DNA of 64,000 nucleotides from Rikenellaceae bacterium (GCA_015060005.1 SUZI01000005.1:47211-111210), one strand, 5' to 3'. Shown: positions 26,067 to 34,640, counted from the first letter of the stretch. A program made the numbers and translations. The notes: generated by a model from the sequence alone, not told the origin.

Positions 26067-28457
26067 ATGCTGTTATCCGAACTCAAGAGTGGCGAACGTG
26101 CCGTCATCATCAAAGTACAGGGACACGGAGGTTTCCGTCGCCGTATTTTGGAGATGGGCTTCGTTCGCGGACAGAAGGTCGAGGCGGTGCTCAATGCTCC
26201 ATTGCGAGACCCTATAAAGTATGCCATTATGGGTTATGAGGTGTCGTTGCGTCGCTCCGAGGCTGCGATGGTCGAGGTGCTCACCATAGAGGAGGCACGA
26301 GGCTACGAACTCCAGAACGATAGTGCAACAGCGGTAACCGATGACGAGTATATTGAGCGTATCGTCGAGGAGAAGATTCGTGAGATAAACGTAGCTCTGG
26401 TCGGTAACCCCAACAGTGGCAAGACCTCGCTCTTCAATGCCATATCGGGCGGACACGAACACGTCGGCAATTATAGCGGCGTAACGGTCAATGCCAAGAG
26501 TGGCTCACTAAAATATAAAGGTTATAAAATCAACATCACCGACCTCCCGGGCACCTACGCACTATCGGCTTACTCGCCCGAGGAGCTCTATGTGCGTCGT
26601 CATCTGATGGAGGAGCTACCCGATGTGATTATCAACGCCGTGGTAGCATCCAACCTCGAGCGTAACCTCTACCTCACAACCGAGCTTATTGACCTTAACC
26701 CCAAGATGGTCGTGGCTCTTAATATGTACGATGAGCTGGAGCAGAGCGGAGCAAAGCTCGACTACGACAGTTTAGGCAGTATGATTGGTGTGCCTATGGT
26801 ACCCGTAGTGGCTCGCGACGGCAAGGGCATAGAGGCTCTGCTCGATGAGGTCATATCGATATTTGAGAACCAGAACTCGAAGGTACGCCACATCCATATC
26901 AACTACTCGCAGACGATCGAGAACGAGGTAGCATCGCTCTCTCGCACAATGAAACTTAACTTGGATGAGCTACCCAACTGCTTTCCTCCACGTTATTGGG
27001 CAACGAAACTCCTCGAGGGCGATAATAGTGTGAAGGAGATATTGCGTCAGTCGCCACACTTCACCGAGTGGAACAACCGCAGCATCAAAAGTGCCGCCCG
27101 CATAATAGAGGCATTAGACCAGGATGTGGAGAGTGCCATCACAGGCGAGAAGTATGGTTTTATCGAGGGTGCTTTGGCTGAGACCTACACCCCAAGTGGT
27201 AAGGCAACCAACTCCAAGACCTCAATTATCGACAAGATTGTTACAAACCGCTGGTTAGGAATGCCTATATTTCTGGCTATCATCCTGGTGATGTTCTGGT
27301 CAACATTCACACTCGGAGCCTATCCGCAGGAGTGGATTGAAGTGGGCTTTGCGTGGTTAGGCGAGACGGTAGGAGCGATGATGAGCGAGGGAGCATTTCG
27401 CGACTTGCTGGTCGATGGCGTGATAGGCGGCGTCGGCTCGGTGGCGGTATTTCTGCCCAATATCCTCATACTCTATATGTTCATCGCATTTATGGAGGAT
27501 TCGGGATATATGGCACGTGCGGCATTCATTATGGATAAGTTGATGCACTTGGCAGGTCTGCACGGCAAATCGTTCATTCCGATGATTATGGGCTTCGGCT
27601 GTAACGTGCCCGCCATTATGGCAACTCGCTCCATAGAGAGCCACTCCAGCCGACTGATTACCATACTGATAAACCCCTTTATCTCTTGCAGTGCTCGACT
27701 CCCTGTCTATCTGTTGTTGGTTGGCACATTCTTCCCTTCACACGCAGGATTGATGCTCTTCGGCATATATATTTTAGGTGTCGTAGTTGCTATAATCACA
27801 GCACGACTGCTCCGCAAGTTCCTCTTCGGCAAAGATGAGACACCTTTCGTTATGGAGCTTCCTCCTTATCGCATACCTACCTTCAGGGCTGTCCTGCGAC
27901 ATATGTGGGAGCGTTCGGAACAATATCTGCGTAAGATGGGAGGACTGATTCTCATAGCTACGGTCATCATCTGGTTCCTCAGCTATTACCCTCACTCCGA
28001 ACAGACGACAGGCTCACCAACGACAGACGTAGTGAGTGAGATGGCTGCAGCCAAGCAGAGCGAAAACTCCTATTTAGGACAGTTAGGTAAGTGCGTAGAG
28101 CCTCTGATGCAACCTATGGGTTTGGACTGGAAGGCGAGCGTAGCCATCATCACAGGAGCTTCAGCCAAGGAGATTACCGTATCGACTCTGGGCGTGTTAT
28201 ATGCTGTTGATGATACCGAGGAGTCGGATACAAACCTCAAGAGTAAGCTCGTCGCATCGGGCGACTACACCCCATCATCGGCACTTGCTATGATAGTCTT
28301 CGTGCTGCTCTACTGCCCTTGCATAGCGACCATTGCCGCCATAGCACGTGAGGCAGGAGGCTGGAAATGGGCTCTCTTCTCTGTCGTCTACTCGACAGCT
28401 CTGGCTTGGGTGTTGGCATTTGGAGCATACCACATAGGTGGGTGGTTGGGTTTGTAG
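26067..28457 (+). CDS. feoB: Ferrous iron transporter FeoA-FeoB fusion
   Basis: Inner-membrane Fe(II) importer. 796 residues. Residues 1-75 are a FeoA SH3-like domain (LLSELKSGERAVIIKVQGHG, RRILEMGFVRGQ). A linker leads to the FeoB G domain: G1 GNPNSGKTSLFN (about 113-124), G3 TDLPGTYAL, G4 NMYD. The membrane part (about 395-796) has Gate motifs such as SGYMARAAFIMD and IMGFGCNVPAIMATR. FeoA-FeoB fusion is common in Bacteroidetes. It is followed 46 bases later by the hemerythrin gene, linking iron uptake to a di-iron protein. Confidence 0.96.
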   Translation: MLLSELKSGERAVIIKVQGHGGFRRRILEMGFVRGQKVEAVLNAPLRDPIKYAIMGYEVSLRRSEAAMVEVLTIEEARGYELQNDSATAVTDDEYIERIVEEKIREINVALVGNPNSGKTSLFNAISGGHEHVGNYSGVTVNAKSGSLKYKGYKINITDLPGTYALSAYSPEELYVRRHLMEELPDVIINAVVASNLERNLYLTTELIDLNPKMVVALNMYDELEQSGAKLDYDSLGSMIGVPMVPVVARDGKGIEALLDEVISIFENQNSKVRHIHINYSQTIENEVASLSRTMKLNLDELPNCFPPRYWATKLLEGDNSVKEILRQSPHFTEWNNRSIKSAARIIEALDQDVESAITGEKYGFIEGALAETYTPSGKATNSKTSIIDKIVTNRWLGMPIFLAIILVMFWSTFTLGAYPQEWIEVGFAWLGETVGAMMSEGAFRDLLVDGVIGGVGSVAVFLPNILILYMFIAFMEDSGYMARAAFIMDKLMHLAGLHGKSFIPMIMGFGCNVPAIMATRSIESHSSRLITILINPFISCSARLPVYLLLVGTFFPSHAGLMLFGIYILGVVVAIITARLLRKFLFGKDETPFVMELPPYRIPTFRAVLRHMWERSEQYLRKMGGLILIATVIIWFLSYYPHSEQTTGSPTTDVVSEMAAAKQSENSYLGQLGKCVEPLMQPMGLDWKASVAIITGASAKEITVSTLGVLYAVDDTEESDTNLKSKLVASGDYTPSSALAMIVFVLLYCPCIATIAAIAREAGGWKWALFSVVYSTALAWVLAFGAYHIGGWLGL

Positions 28458-28503
28458 AATTACGAATAAAAATATAAATTTGTAACCGAAAGAAATACTT
28501 TAT

Positions 28504-29214
28504 ATGAAGAGTTATAAAATAGATGGCACTCACGAGGTTATATTCTCCCGCGATATGACTATCGCCGAGTTGCTTGACACCGATTATCATCTCCTCTCGA
28601 TTCTCGAGCGATTGGGCATAGAGCTCCCCTTTGGCGATATGACCGTAGGGCAGATGTGCGACCGCTACGGGATGTCGTCAGCTCTCTTCCTGCAGATTTG
28701 TCGCATCTATGCAACATCCGACGAGGAGGTCTCAACTGACGAGCTACGCACCGAGGATTTGACCACTTTAATAAAGTTCCTCCGCTCATCACACCACTAC
28801 TATCTCGACGTGATATTGCCACGTATCGAGGCGGGCATAGAGAGTGTTTTGCAATATTGCGACCTGCGTCAGCAACTGCTCCTGCGTCGTTTCTACACCG
28901 ACTATGAGGCTGAGGTGAGAGAGCATCTGCAATATGAGGACGATACGATGTTCCCTTACTTGGAGGCGTTGGTTAGTGGCAAACAGCCCGAGCCAGAGAT
29001 GATTGAGCACTATTTAGATAACCATACCGACATCTGCGAGAAGATAGATGATATGAAGAGCATCATCATCAAATATCTTCCCGAGCGTTGCTCCATCCAC
29101 CAGCGATGCGACCTGCTCTACGATGTTTACGCTATGCGTGAGGACCTGGCTCGACACACACTACTCGAGACCGACCTGATGGCACCACTTGCACTTATGG
29201 CACATAAACGATAG
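28504..29214 (+). CDS. RIC/YtfE-type hemerythrin di-iron protein
   Basis: 236 residues. An N-terminal DUF542-like part (IAELLDTDYHLLSILERLGIELPFGDMTVGQMCDR) precedes a hemerythrin four-helix bundle. Candidate iron ligands are His97/98, His141, Glu145, His174, His199, His218 and Glu222, a spacing like that of E. coli YtfE. Proteins of this kind repair iron-sulfur centres or handle nitric oxide and oxygen stress. The usual Cys-Cys of the ScdA N-terminal motif is not seen; a single Cys sits near residue 52. It lies between feoAB and a LuxR-type regulator whose ATG follows 3 bases after its stop. Confidence 0.85.
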   Translation: MKSYKIDGTHEVIFSRDMTIAELLDTDYHLLSILERLGIELPFGDMTVGQMCDRYGMSSALFLQICRIYATSDEEVSTDELRTEDLTTLIKFLRSSHHYYLDVILPRIEAGIESVLQYCDLRQQLLLRRFYTDYEAEVREHLQYEDDTMFPYLEALVSGKQPEPEMIEHYLDNHTDICEKIDDMKSIIIKYLPERCSIHQRCDLLYDVYAMREDLARHTLLETDLMAPLALMAHKR

Positions 29215-29217
29215 ATT

Positions 29218-29805
29218 ATGAGACGCGAACGAATAGCTATTATCGAACCGTCGGAGATGATTCGACGCGGCTTGGCTCTCCTCCTGGAGCAGGCAAACTA
29301 CGATGTGGTGTGCCAGGCAGGGAGTTGGAGCGAGGCGGAGAGTCGCCTTGCCACCACACAGCCCGAGGTGATAATTTTGGGCTCACACGTCGTGGGTAGC
29401 GAGTGCAATATGAGAGCGTTACATATAGAGTTACAGAGCGTTACATTCGTCATCTTGGCTACCGTAGCGTGCGATGATGACATACTACGACAGGCTGATG
29501 GCGTAATCAACCTCTACGACAACGCAGCCAAGCTCTCCAAGAAACTTCAGGCGGCTATTGAGCAGAGTCAGACAAACCCATATAGCGATAGCCACGACCT
29601 CTCGGAGCGAGAGCGTGATGTGCTGGTGCTCATAGCCAAAGGCTTAGCCAACAAGGAGATTGCCGACGAGCTCAATATATCGATTCACACCGTTATGTCG
29701 CACCGCAAAAATATAGCCCACAAGACGGGTATCAAGTCAGTCGCAGGATTAACCGTATATGCTCTGTTGAACAATATGTTGGATGCGTCGGAAGTGAATA
29801 TGTAA
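29218..29805 (+). CDS. LuxR-family regulator with degenerate receiver domain
   Basis: 195 residues: an N-terminal CheY-like fold (RIAIIEPSEMIRRGLALLLEQ) and a C-terminal GerE/LuxR helix-turn-helix (LSERERDVLVLIAKGLANKEIADELNISIHTVMSHRKNI). The receiver lacks the phospho-acceptor: where response regulators have a D-x-x-M-P-like loop, this one reads IILGSHVVG, and the acidic pair at the start is IIEPSE. It is therefore probably not controlled by a histidine kinase. It is coupled to the hemerythrin gene (3-base gap); sensing redox or NO state via that partner is a hypothesis. Confidence 0.85.
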   Translation: MRRERIAIIEPSEMIRRGLALLLEQANYDVVCQAGSWSEAESRLATTQPEVIILGSHVVGSECNMRALHIELQSVTFVILATVACDDDILRQADGVINLYDNAAKLSKKLQAAIEQSQTNPYSDSHDLSERERDVLVLIAKGLANKEIADELNISIHTVMSHRKNIAHKTGIKSVAGLTVYALLNNMLDASEVNM

Positions 29806-29810
29806 CATAG

Positions 29811-29840
29811 CAGTCTGCCCTCGGGCGGACTGTTATTATT
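29811..29840 (+). terminator. Terminator of the feoAB-hemerythrin-luxR operon
   Basis: Stem AGTCTGCC / GGCGGACT (one T-G pair) with a CTCG loop, 29812-29831, followed by GTTATTATTTTAT. Confidence 0.8.
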
Positions 29841-29850
29841 TTATGAAGTC

Positions 29851-29881
29851 TTGCAGAGATAAAAAATAATTCATACCTTTG
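29851..29881 (+). promoter_or_regulatory. Promoter of the metY-metX-hom operon
   Basis: TTG at 29851-29853, 20-base spacer, TACCTTTG at 29874-29881. Predicted start near 29887, which leaves a leader of about 220 bases before metY and only about 12 bases before the Met-rich leader ORF. Confidence 0.8.
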
Positions 29882-29899
29882 CCAAAGAAAGCTACTTAT

Positions 29900-29980
29900 A
29901 TGAGATACTACAGCGACATAACTATTATGCGTTACGCTATGAAGACTATGGCGTCTATCTCAATGCGAATGTGCCGTTAG
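29900..29980 (+). CDS. Methionine-rich leader peptide of the met operon
   Basis: 26-codon open frame at the very start of the predicted transcript. Six of 26 residues are Met; after residue 9 it has Met at 10, 14, 17, 22 and 24, ending MRMCR. A hairpin (GTGCC/GGCAC, 29971-29984) covers the last codons and the stop codon. Further short pairings downstream (GATAG/CTATC; GGTGT/ACACC) could form alternatives. A Met-codon-rich peptide directly ahead of genes for methionine synthesis is the logic of leader-peptide attenuation. I see no U-rich intrinsic terminator after the hairpins, so control could be translational or Rho-dependent. Short length limits certainty. Confidence 0.55.
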   Translation: MRYYSDITIMRYAMKTMASISMRMCR

Positions 29981-30107
29981 GCACTCTCTTCCTCGTTGAT
30001 AGTTACGTGCTATCGGGTGTTGGATGACACCAAAGAATCAACCTAAAGATTAAATTTTAAGTAACGTGTTCGACACTGTTCGGACCTATTATATTATATT
30101 GTTAGTT
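29981..30107 (+). promoter_or_regulatory. Structured 5' leader between the Met-rich ORF and metY
   Basis: Continuation of the metY leader. Short hairpins: GATAG-TTACGT-CTATC (around 29997-30013) and GGTGT-TGGATG-ACACC (around 30015-30031). GCAC of the upstream hairpin can alternatively pair with GTGC of the next, giving mutually exclusive folds. It does not match the SAM-II or SAM-I riboswitch patterns I know. Confidence 0.4.
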
Positions 30108-31388
30108 ATGGCAAACGAGAAACTTCAATTCGAGACAAAACAGATACACGGAGGCTACCACGTCGACTCAACAGGCTCACGCGGCATAGCCATATACCCT
30201 ACTGCAGCATATCACTTCAAAAGTTGCGACTATGCAGCCAACCTCTTCGAGCTGAGCGAGGCGGGCAACATCTACACACGACTGCACAACCCCACAACAG
30301 CTGCTTACGAGGAGCGTATTGCCTCGCTCTACAATGGCGTAGGAGCTTTGGCTGTGGCGTCGGGAATGTCAGCGATATTTTTAGCAATAAGCTCATTGGC
30401 AGAGGCAGGCGACAACATCGTAACCTCGCCATATCTCTATGGCGGCACATACAATCAGTTCCGCATATCGCTGCGTAAGTTAGGCATCGAGTGTCGTATA
30501 GCCCAGGGGGATACGGTAGCCGACTTCGAGCGTCTGATTGACGCCAAGACCAAAGCTATCTTCGTGGAGAGTATGGGTAACCCTACGTGTGATGTGCTGG
30601 ATTTAGAGGCTATCGGCAAGTTAGCCAAGAGGGCTGATGTTCCTTTTATTGTCGACAATACTTTTGGAGCGGGCGGTTTCCTGTGTAATCCTTTCGAGTG
30701 GGGAGCAAACATCATCGTGGACTCTGCCACCAAGTGGATTAACGGACACGGAACAGCTATGGGCGGCATAATTGTCGATGGCGGCAACTACGATTGGGGT
30801 AATGGCAAGTTTCCACAGATAGATGGTCCTTCAGAGGGCTATCACGGACTCAACCTCTACCGAACCTTCGGCAACCAGGCATTTATCGTCAAGTGTCGTG
30901 TCGATGGTCTGCGTGATTTCGGCTGTTGTCCATCATCGTTCGACAGCTATCTGATGCTCATCGGATTGGAGACCCTCTCGCTACGCGTCAAGCACCAGGT
31001 GGAGTCAACACGTCGTCTGGCAGAGTTCTGCCGCCAGCATCCATTGGTAGAGCGAGTAAGCTATATCGGATTTGACGACCACAAAGGCTTCGCTAACGCA
31101 CAAAAATATTTCCGCTACGGTGCATCGAGCGTCTTTACTATCGAACTGAAGGGCTCATTAGATAGCACAGTTCGTTTTGTCGAAGCACTCAAGTTAGCAG
31201 GCAATATGACTATGATTGGCGACTCTATAACTGTCGTTACACACCCTGCGTCGACCACCCACAAGCAGCTCAGCGACGAGGATAAGCGTGCCGCAGGCGT
31301 AACGCCTACACTGCTGCGTATCTCGTTGGGTTTGGAGAATGTCGAGGATATTATTGCCGATTTCGAGCAGGCTTTTGAGCGAGTGTAG
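30108..31388 (+). CDS. metY: O-acetylhomoserine sulfhydrylase
   Basis: PLP enzyme of the Cys/Met metabolism family that makes homocysteine from O-acetylhomoserine and sulfide. 426 residues from the ATG at 30108 (MANEKLQFETKQIHGG); the frame also runs back to a GTG at 30066, which is unlikely. Family marks: PTAAYHFKS, ASGMSAIFLAI, the PLP lysine in DSATKWINGHGTAMGG, and the C-terminal HPASTTHKQLSDED plus LRISLGLENVEDI. The metX product makes its substrate; metX begins 3 bases after the metY stop. Confidence 0.95.
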   Translation: MANEKLQFETKQIHGGYHVDSTGSRGIAIYPTAAYHFKSCDYAANLFELSEAGNIYTRLHNPTTAAYEERIASLYNGVGALAVASGMSAIFLAISSLAEAGDNIVTSPYLYGGTYNQFRISLRKLGIECRIAQGDTVADFERLIDAKTKAIFVESMGNPTCDVLDLEAIGKLAKRADVPFIVDNTFGAGGFLCNPFEWGANIIVDSATKWINGHGTAMGGIIVDGGNYDWGNGKFPQIDGPSEGYHGLNLYRTFGNQAFIVKCRVDGLRDFGCCPSSFDSYLMLIGLETLSLRVKHQVESTRRLAEFCRQHPLVERVSYIGFDDHKGFANAQKYFRYGASSVFTIELKGSLDSTVRFVEALKLAGNMTMIGDSITVVTHPASTTHKQLSDEDKRAAGVTPTLLRISLGLENVEDIIADFEQAFERV

Positions 31389-31391
31389 ATT

Positions 31392-32408
31392 ATGGTGCAA
31401 CAGTTTTTATACGATAAACCATTCACCCTGGAGTCAGGCGAGGTGTTGCCTTCGATAGAGATAGCATACCACACCTATGGCTCTTTGAACGCACAGCGTG
31501 ATAATATTATCTGGGTATGCCACGCACTGACCGCCAACTCTGACGTTGCCGACTGGTGGCCACACACCGTTGAGCAGGGATGTTTCTTGGACCCTGAGAA
31601 GTACTTTATCGTGTGTGCCAATTTCCTCGGTTCGTGCTATGGCACAACAGGTCCACTATCCACCAACCCTGCGACAGGCGAGGCGTGGTATGGCGACTTC
31701 CCCCGCATCACCGTTCGCGATATGGTGCGATGTCATCAGTTGCTTGCCAAGCATTTGGGCATCGAGCAAGTAAAGATGCTTATCGGTAGCTCCATAGGAG
31801 GTTTTCAGTGTATGGAGTGGCTCATTATGCAACCCTCGTTTGCCAAATCAGCAGCACTCATCGCAACAGCCACTAACACAACACCTTGGGCTGCGGCATT
31901 TAACGAATCGCAGCGTATGGCTATCGAGTGCGATGCTACCTATGGCAGCCGCTCGGCTCAAGCTGGCGAGCAGGGTATGGCTACAGCTCGCAGCATAGCT
32001 CTTTTGAGTTATCGCGGTGGCAAGGCATACGACAAGACACAAGCCGACACCGACCTCGACACAGCCTCGTTTGAGCGACACGTTCACTCATACCAACGCT
32101 ATCAGGGCGAGAAGCTGCGTCGTCGTTTCAATGCCTACTCATACTACCGTCTGAGCCAGGCTGTCGACTCACACAACATAGCTCGTGGCAGAGGCTCTGT
32201 GGAGGAGGTATTGCAGGGTATAAAGGCACGTGTGTTGGTTGTTGCCATCACCTCCGACATACTATTCACACCCGAGGACCATCGCCCATTTGTGGAGAAT
32301 ATACCTTCGGTGGAGTATCATCTCATAGACTCCGACTTTGGACACGATGGCTTTTTGGTAGAGCATAAGAAATTAAACGATATAATACTTAAATTTTTAG
32401 ACAGATAA
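31392..32408 (+). CDS. metX: Homoserine O-acetyltransferase
   Basis: Alpha/beta-hydrolase-fold transferase that acetylates homoserine with acetyl-CoA. 338 residues. Catalytic Ser in MLIGSSIGGFQCMEW, catalytic Asp in ITSDILFTPEDH and catalytic His in DSDFGHDGFL. Early motif VCHALTANSDVADWW is typical. Starting codon choice is supported by the 3-base spacing from metY; the stop is followed immediately (1 base) by hom. A succinyl- rather than acetyl-specificity cannot be excluded by eye. Confidence 0.94.
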   Translation: MVQQFLYDKPFTLESGEVLPSIEIAYHTYGSLNAQRDNIIWVCHALTANSDVADWWPHTVEQGCFLDPEKYFIVCANFLGSCYGTTGPLSTNPATGEAWYGDFPRITVRDMVRCHQLLAKHLGIEQVKMLIGSSIGGFQCMEWLIMQPSFAKSAALIATATNTTPWAAAFNESQRMAIECDATYGSRSAQAGEQGMATARSIALLSYRGGKAYDKTQADTDLDTASFERHVHSYQRYQGEKLRRRFNAYSYYRLSQAVDSHNIARGRGSVEEVLQGIKARVLVVAITSDILFTPEDHRPFVENIPSVEYHLIDSDFGHDGFLVEHKKLNDIILKFLDR

Positions 32409-32409
32409 G

Positions 32410-33600
32410 ATGAACTCAAAGAAACTTAATATCGGCTTGTTTGGCTTCGGCACAGTCGGCAGTGGATTGTACGACGTACTCAAGCGTATCGACTCAAAGA
32501 ATGTGGAGATTAAGCGTGTCTGCGTGCGAAATATCTCCAAACCTCGCAAGGCAGATGTTGCTTTTACCGATAATGCTGACGATATTTTCAACGACCCAGA
32601 GATTAACTTTATCGTCGAGCTTATAGACGATGCCGATGCAGCATACACCATTGTTAAGCGTGCTTTGCAGAGCGGTTTGCCTGTCGTTTCGGGCAACAAG
32701 AAGATGTTGGCACACCATATCGAGGAACTTATCGACCTGCAGGCTCGCTACAATGTAGGTCTGTTGTACGACGCATCGGCTTGCGGCAGCATCCCCGTAA
32801 TCCGCAACTTGGAGGAGTACTACGACAACGATTTGCTGACCTCGGTTAAAGGTATACTGAATGGCTCGTCAAACTTCATCCTCTCGAAGATTTTTAACGA
32901 GAATATGTCGTATGGCGACGCTCTGAAGTTAGCCCAGGATTTAGGCTTTGCCGAGAGCAATCCGTCGCTCGATATTGATGGCTGGGACTCTCTCTTTAAG
33001 CTCATCATAATCACCGTTCACGCCTTCGGATTGTATGTCGCTCCCGAGAAGATTTTCACCTACGGAATATCTAATATGAACGACAGCGACATACGCTTTG
33101 CCAACGAGAAGGAGCGTCGTTTCAAGTTAGTTGCACACGTTGAGAAGCTGAAGGATAACCGCCTTATTATGAGCGTTATGCCACAACTTATCTCACGCAA
33201 CAAATACATATATAGCGTCGAGGATGAGTTCAACGGAGTTGTCATCAAGGGACTCTTCTACGACAAGCAGTTTATGTTTGGTCGCGGTGCGGGAGGCTAC
33301 CCTACCGGCTCGGCTGTGCTGAGCGATATTACAGCGTGCCTCTACGACTATAAATATGAGTATAAGAAGCGTAACGACTCGCAGCTACCCGAGTACACTA
33401 CCGACCACTCATTCCGCGTCTACTATCGTTACTCTAACCTCTCGGATTTGGCTCTGTTGAATTTTGAGTCTATCTGCGAGGAGTATAAGTCAGAGAACTA
33501 CAACTATGTCATAGGTCGCGTTTCGTTGCAGTCGCTCTTGGATGTCAACGATGAGCTTCGCAAACGTAACATCTTCATCGCTGCCTACCCCAACGACTAA
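32410..33600 (+). CDS. hom: Homoserine dehydrogenase
   Basis: Reduces aspartate semialdehyde to homoserine, the branch point to Met and Thr. 396 residues, separate from aspartokinase. N-terminal nucleotide-binding GLFGFGTVGSGLYD, catalytic-domain motifs GILNGSSNFILSKI and DIDGWDSLFKLIIIT (substrate Asp and Lys), and GAGGYPTGSAVLSDI. The last 60 residues look like a small ACT-like regulatory end. Together metY-metX-hom convert aspartate semialdehyde to homocysteine in one transcript. Confidence 0.94.
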   Translation: MNSKKLNIGLFGFGTVGSGLYDVLKRIDSKNVEIKRVCVRNISKPRKADVAFTDNADDIFNDPEINFIVELIDDADAAYTIVKRALQSGLPVVSGNKKMLAHHIEELIDLQARYNVGLLYDASACGSIPVIRNLEEYYDNDLLTSVKGILNGSSNFILSKIFNENMSYGDALKLAQDLGFAESNPSLDIDGWDSLFKLIIITVHAFGLYVAPEKIFTYGISNMNDSDIRFANEKERRFKLVAHVEKLKDNRLIMSVMPQLISRNKYIYSVEDEFNGVVIKGLFYDKQFMFGRGAGGYPTGSAVLSDITACLYDYKYEYKKRNDSQLPEYTTDHSFRVYYRYSNLSDLALLNFESICEEYKSENYNYVIGRVSLQSLLDVNDELRKRNIFIAAYPND

Positions 33601-33623
33601 GCTGCAGTCGCCCATACACTAAA

Positions 33624-33653
33624 CGAGGTTGCCCCAATCAAAGGAGCAACCTC
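33624..33653 (+). terminator. Terminator after hom
   Basis: Perfect 9-bp stem CGAGGTTGC (33624-33632) / GCAACCTCG (33645-33653), followed by CATTGTATTGTCT. Confidence 0.7.
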
Positions 33654-33659
33654 GCATTG

Positions 33660-34490
33660 TATTGTCTAAATCGTAGCACACGATTCAAAAAAAATCATAC
33701 GCAGCAAAATAAAATGCCAACCATTTACGTTCTATATGCGTAAGAAAACCGTTAGTGAATAACGAAAATATTGTGTTTGGGCACTTTACTGCCACACAAA
33801 GACGTACTTTGATATCAAGTGTGCCAACGGCACCAAGTTTGCAATATATTTGTCAGCTGTAATGCCTAAGGTGTTACAGTGAGGTTTCTTCATTTATTTA
33901 AGTTTGGGTTAGTAGTTTAGAGGAGCAATCCTCAGAGGTAGGCGGCAGTCGCGATGACTCCCGCCTATTTTCGTTTTTATACGCTCCTCTAAACTCCTTT
34001 CAGCTGTGGCGATGTGGCAGAGTGGTCTGCGTGTATTGGGTAATGTTGTATTGCTACGCAATTATCAGTCTTGTGATTGTAGGTCTATTTGTGAGCAAGC
34101 TCCCATAGTCCCACAATCTCAAGCCTAAGCCTACAAGGCTCCAACATTCCCCAACACTCTTGCTCTGCTCAAATCTGTTGCCGCCGGTAGTAGTTTTTAT
34201 GTGCTGACGCATTTGTTCTTTTTTTGGAGCAATCCTCAGAGGTAGGCAAATGAATTAAGGGAAGTCTTAATTACTATAAAACACTTGATTAGCAGAACTG
34301 ACTCGACCGACCGCAGAAGACGAGAGCAGAGCAAGAGTGATTGCGAGGGCGGAGGACCGAAGGTCGATGTAATGAGTTGATGAGAGCAAGGGAATTTATT
34401 CACTTGAAATCATCTGCTCGTTACATTGTTATCGCATAGCGATACGCCATCGCATAATCACACAAAGACGCCTCTGCCGAGCCGCTACCG
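33660..34490. other. Gene-free structured region between hom and tRNA-Asp
   Basis: No credible protein gene. The block holds a 22-base perfect direct repeat (33922-33943 and 34226-34247, GGAGCAATCCTCAGAGGTAGG plus C), a 12-bp inverted repeat (33915-33926 / 33983-33994), an imperfect 13-bp pairing (34036-34048 / 34142-34154) with a nested 10-base one (34070-34079 / 34114-34123), and a perfect 16-base inverted repeat (34155-34170 / 34324-34339). It reads like one or more non-coding RNAs or the remains of a mobile or tRNA-linked element. I cannot name it. Confidence 0.5.
33939..33980 (+). terminator. Terminator-like hairpin inside the structured region
   Basis: TAGGCGG (33939-33945) pairs with CCGCCTA (33961-33967), with inner AGTC/GACT, followed by TTTTCGTTTTTAT. 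It suggests that a plus-strand transcript ends here although no gene precedes it. Confidence 0.55.
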
Positions 34491-34512
34491 GTTGAACGAG
34501 TCCCCTACGCAC

Positions 34513-34543
34513 AAAAAAAAGCAACCGACGAAACTTCGGTTGC
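34513..34543 (-). terminator. Terminator of tRNA-Asp
   Basis: On the minus strand, stem GCAACCGA / TCGGTTGC with a 7-base loop, followed by eight T. It lies directly downstream of the tRNA gene. Confidence 0.85.
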
Positions 34544-34548
34544 TTGAG

Positions 34549-34622
34549 CGGTGCGTAGGGGACTCGAACCCCTGACCCCGTGCGTGACAGGCACGTATTC
34601 TAACCAGCTGAACTAACGCACC
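34549..34622 (-). tRNA. tRNA-Asp (anticodon GTC)
   Basis: 74 bases without encoded CCA. Acceptor stem GGTGCGT / ACGCACC with discriminator G, D-arm TAGTTCAGCTGGTTAGA, anticodon loop CTGTCAC with GTC, and T-arm AGGGGTTCGAGTCCCCT. Flanked by a consensus promoter (34641-34671) and a terminator. A 16-base inverted copy of its 3' end (CGAGTCCCCTACGCAC) lies at 34497-34512. Confidence 0.96.
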
Positions 34623-34640
34623 AATTGCTGATTGCGAGTG

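Noticed and set aside
29985..30107. SAM-II or other SAM riboswitch ahead of metY
   Set aside because: The short loops and the sequence do not contain the conserved SAM-II or SAM-I cores; the Met-rich ORF is the better explanation.
34008..34032. tRNA-Ser/Leu-like 5' fragment (GCGATGTGGCAGAGTGGTC)
   Set aside because: Resembles an acceptor plus D-arm but there is no matching anticodon arm, T-arm or acceptor 3' strand nearby; too little for a tRNA call.
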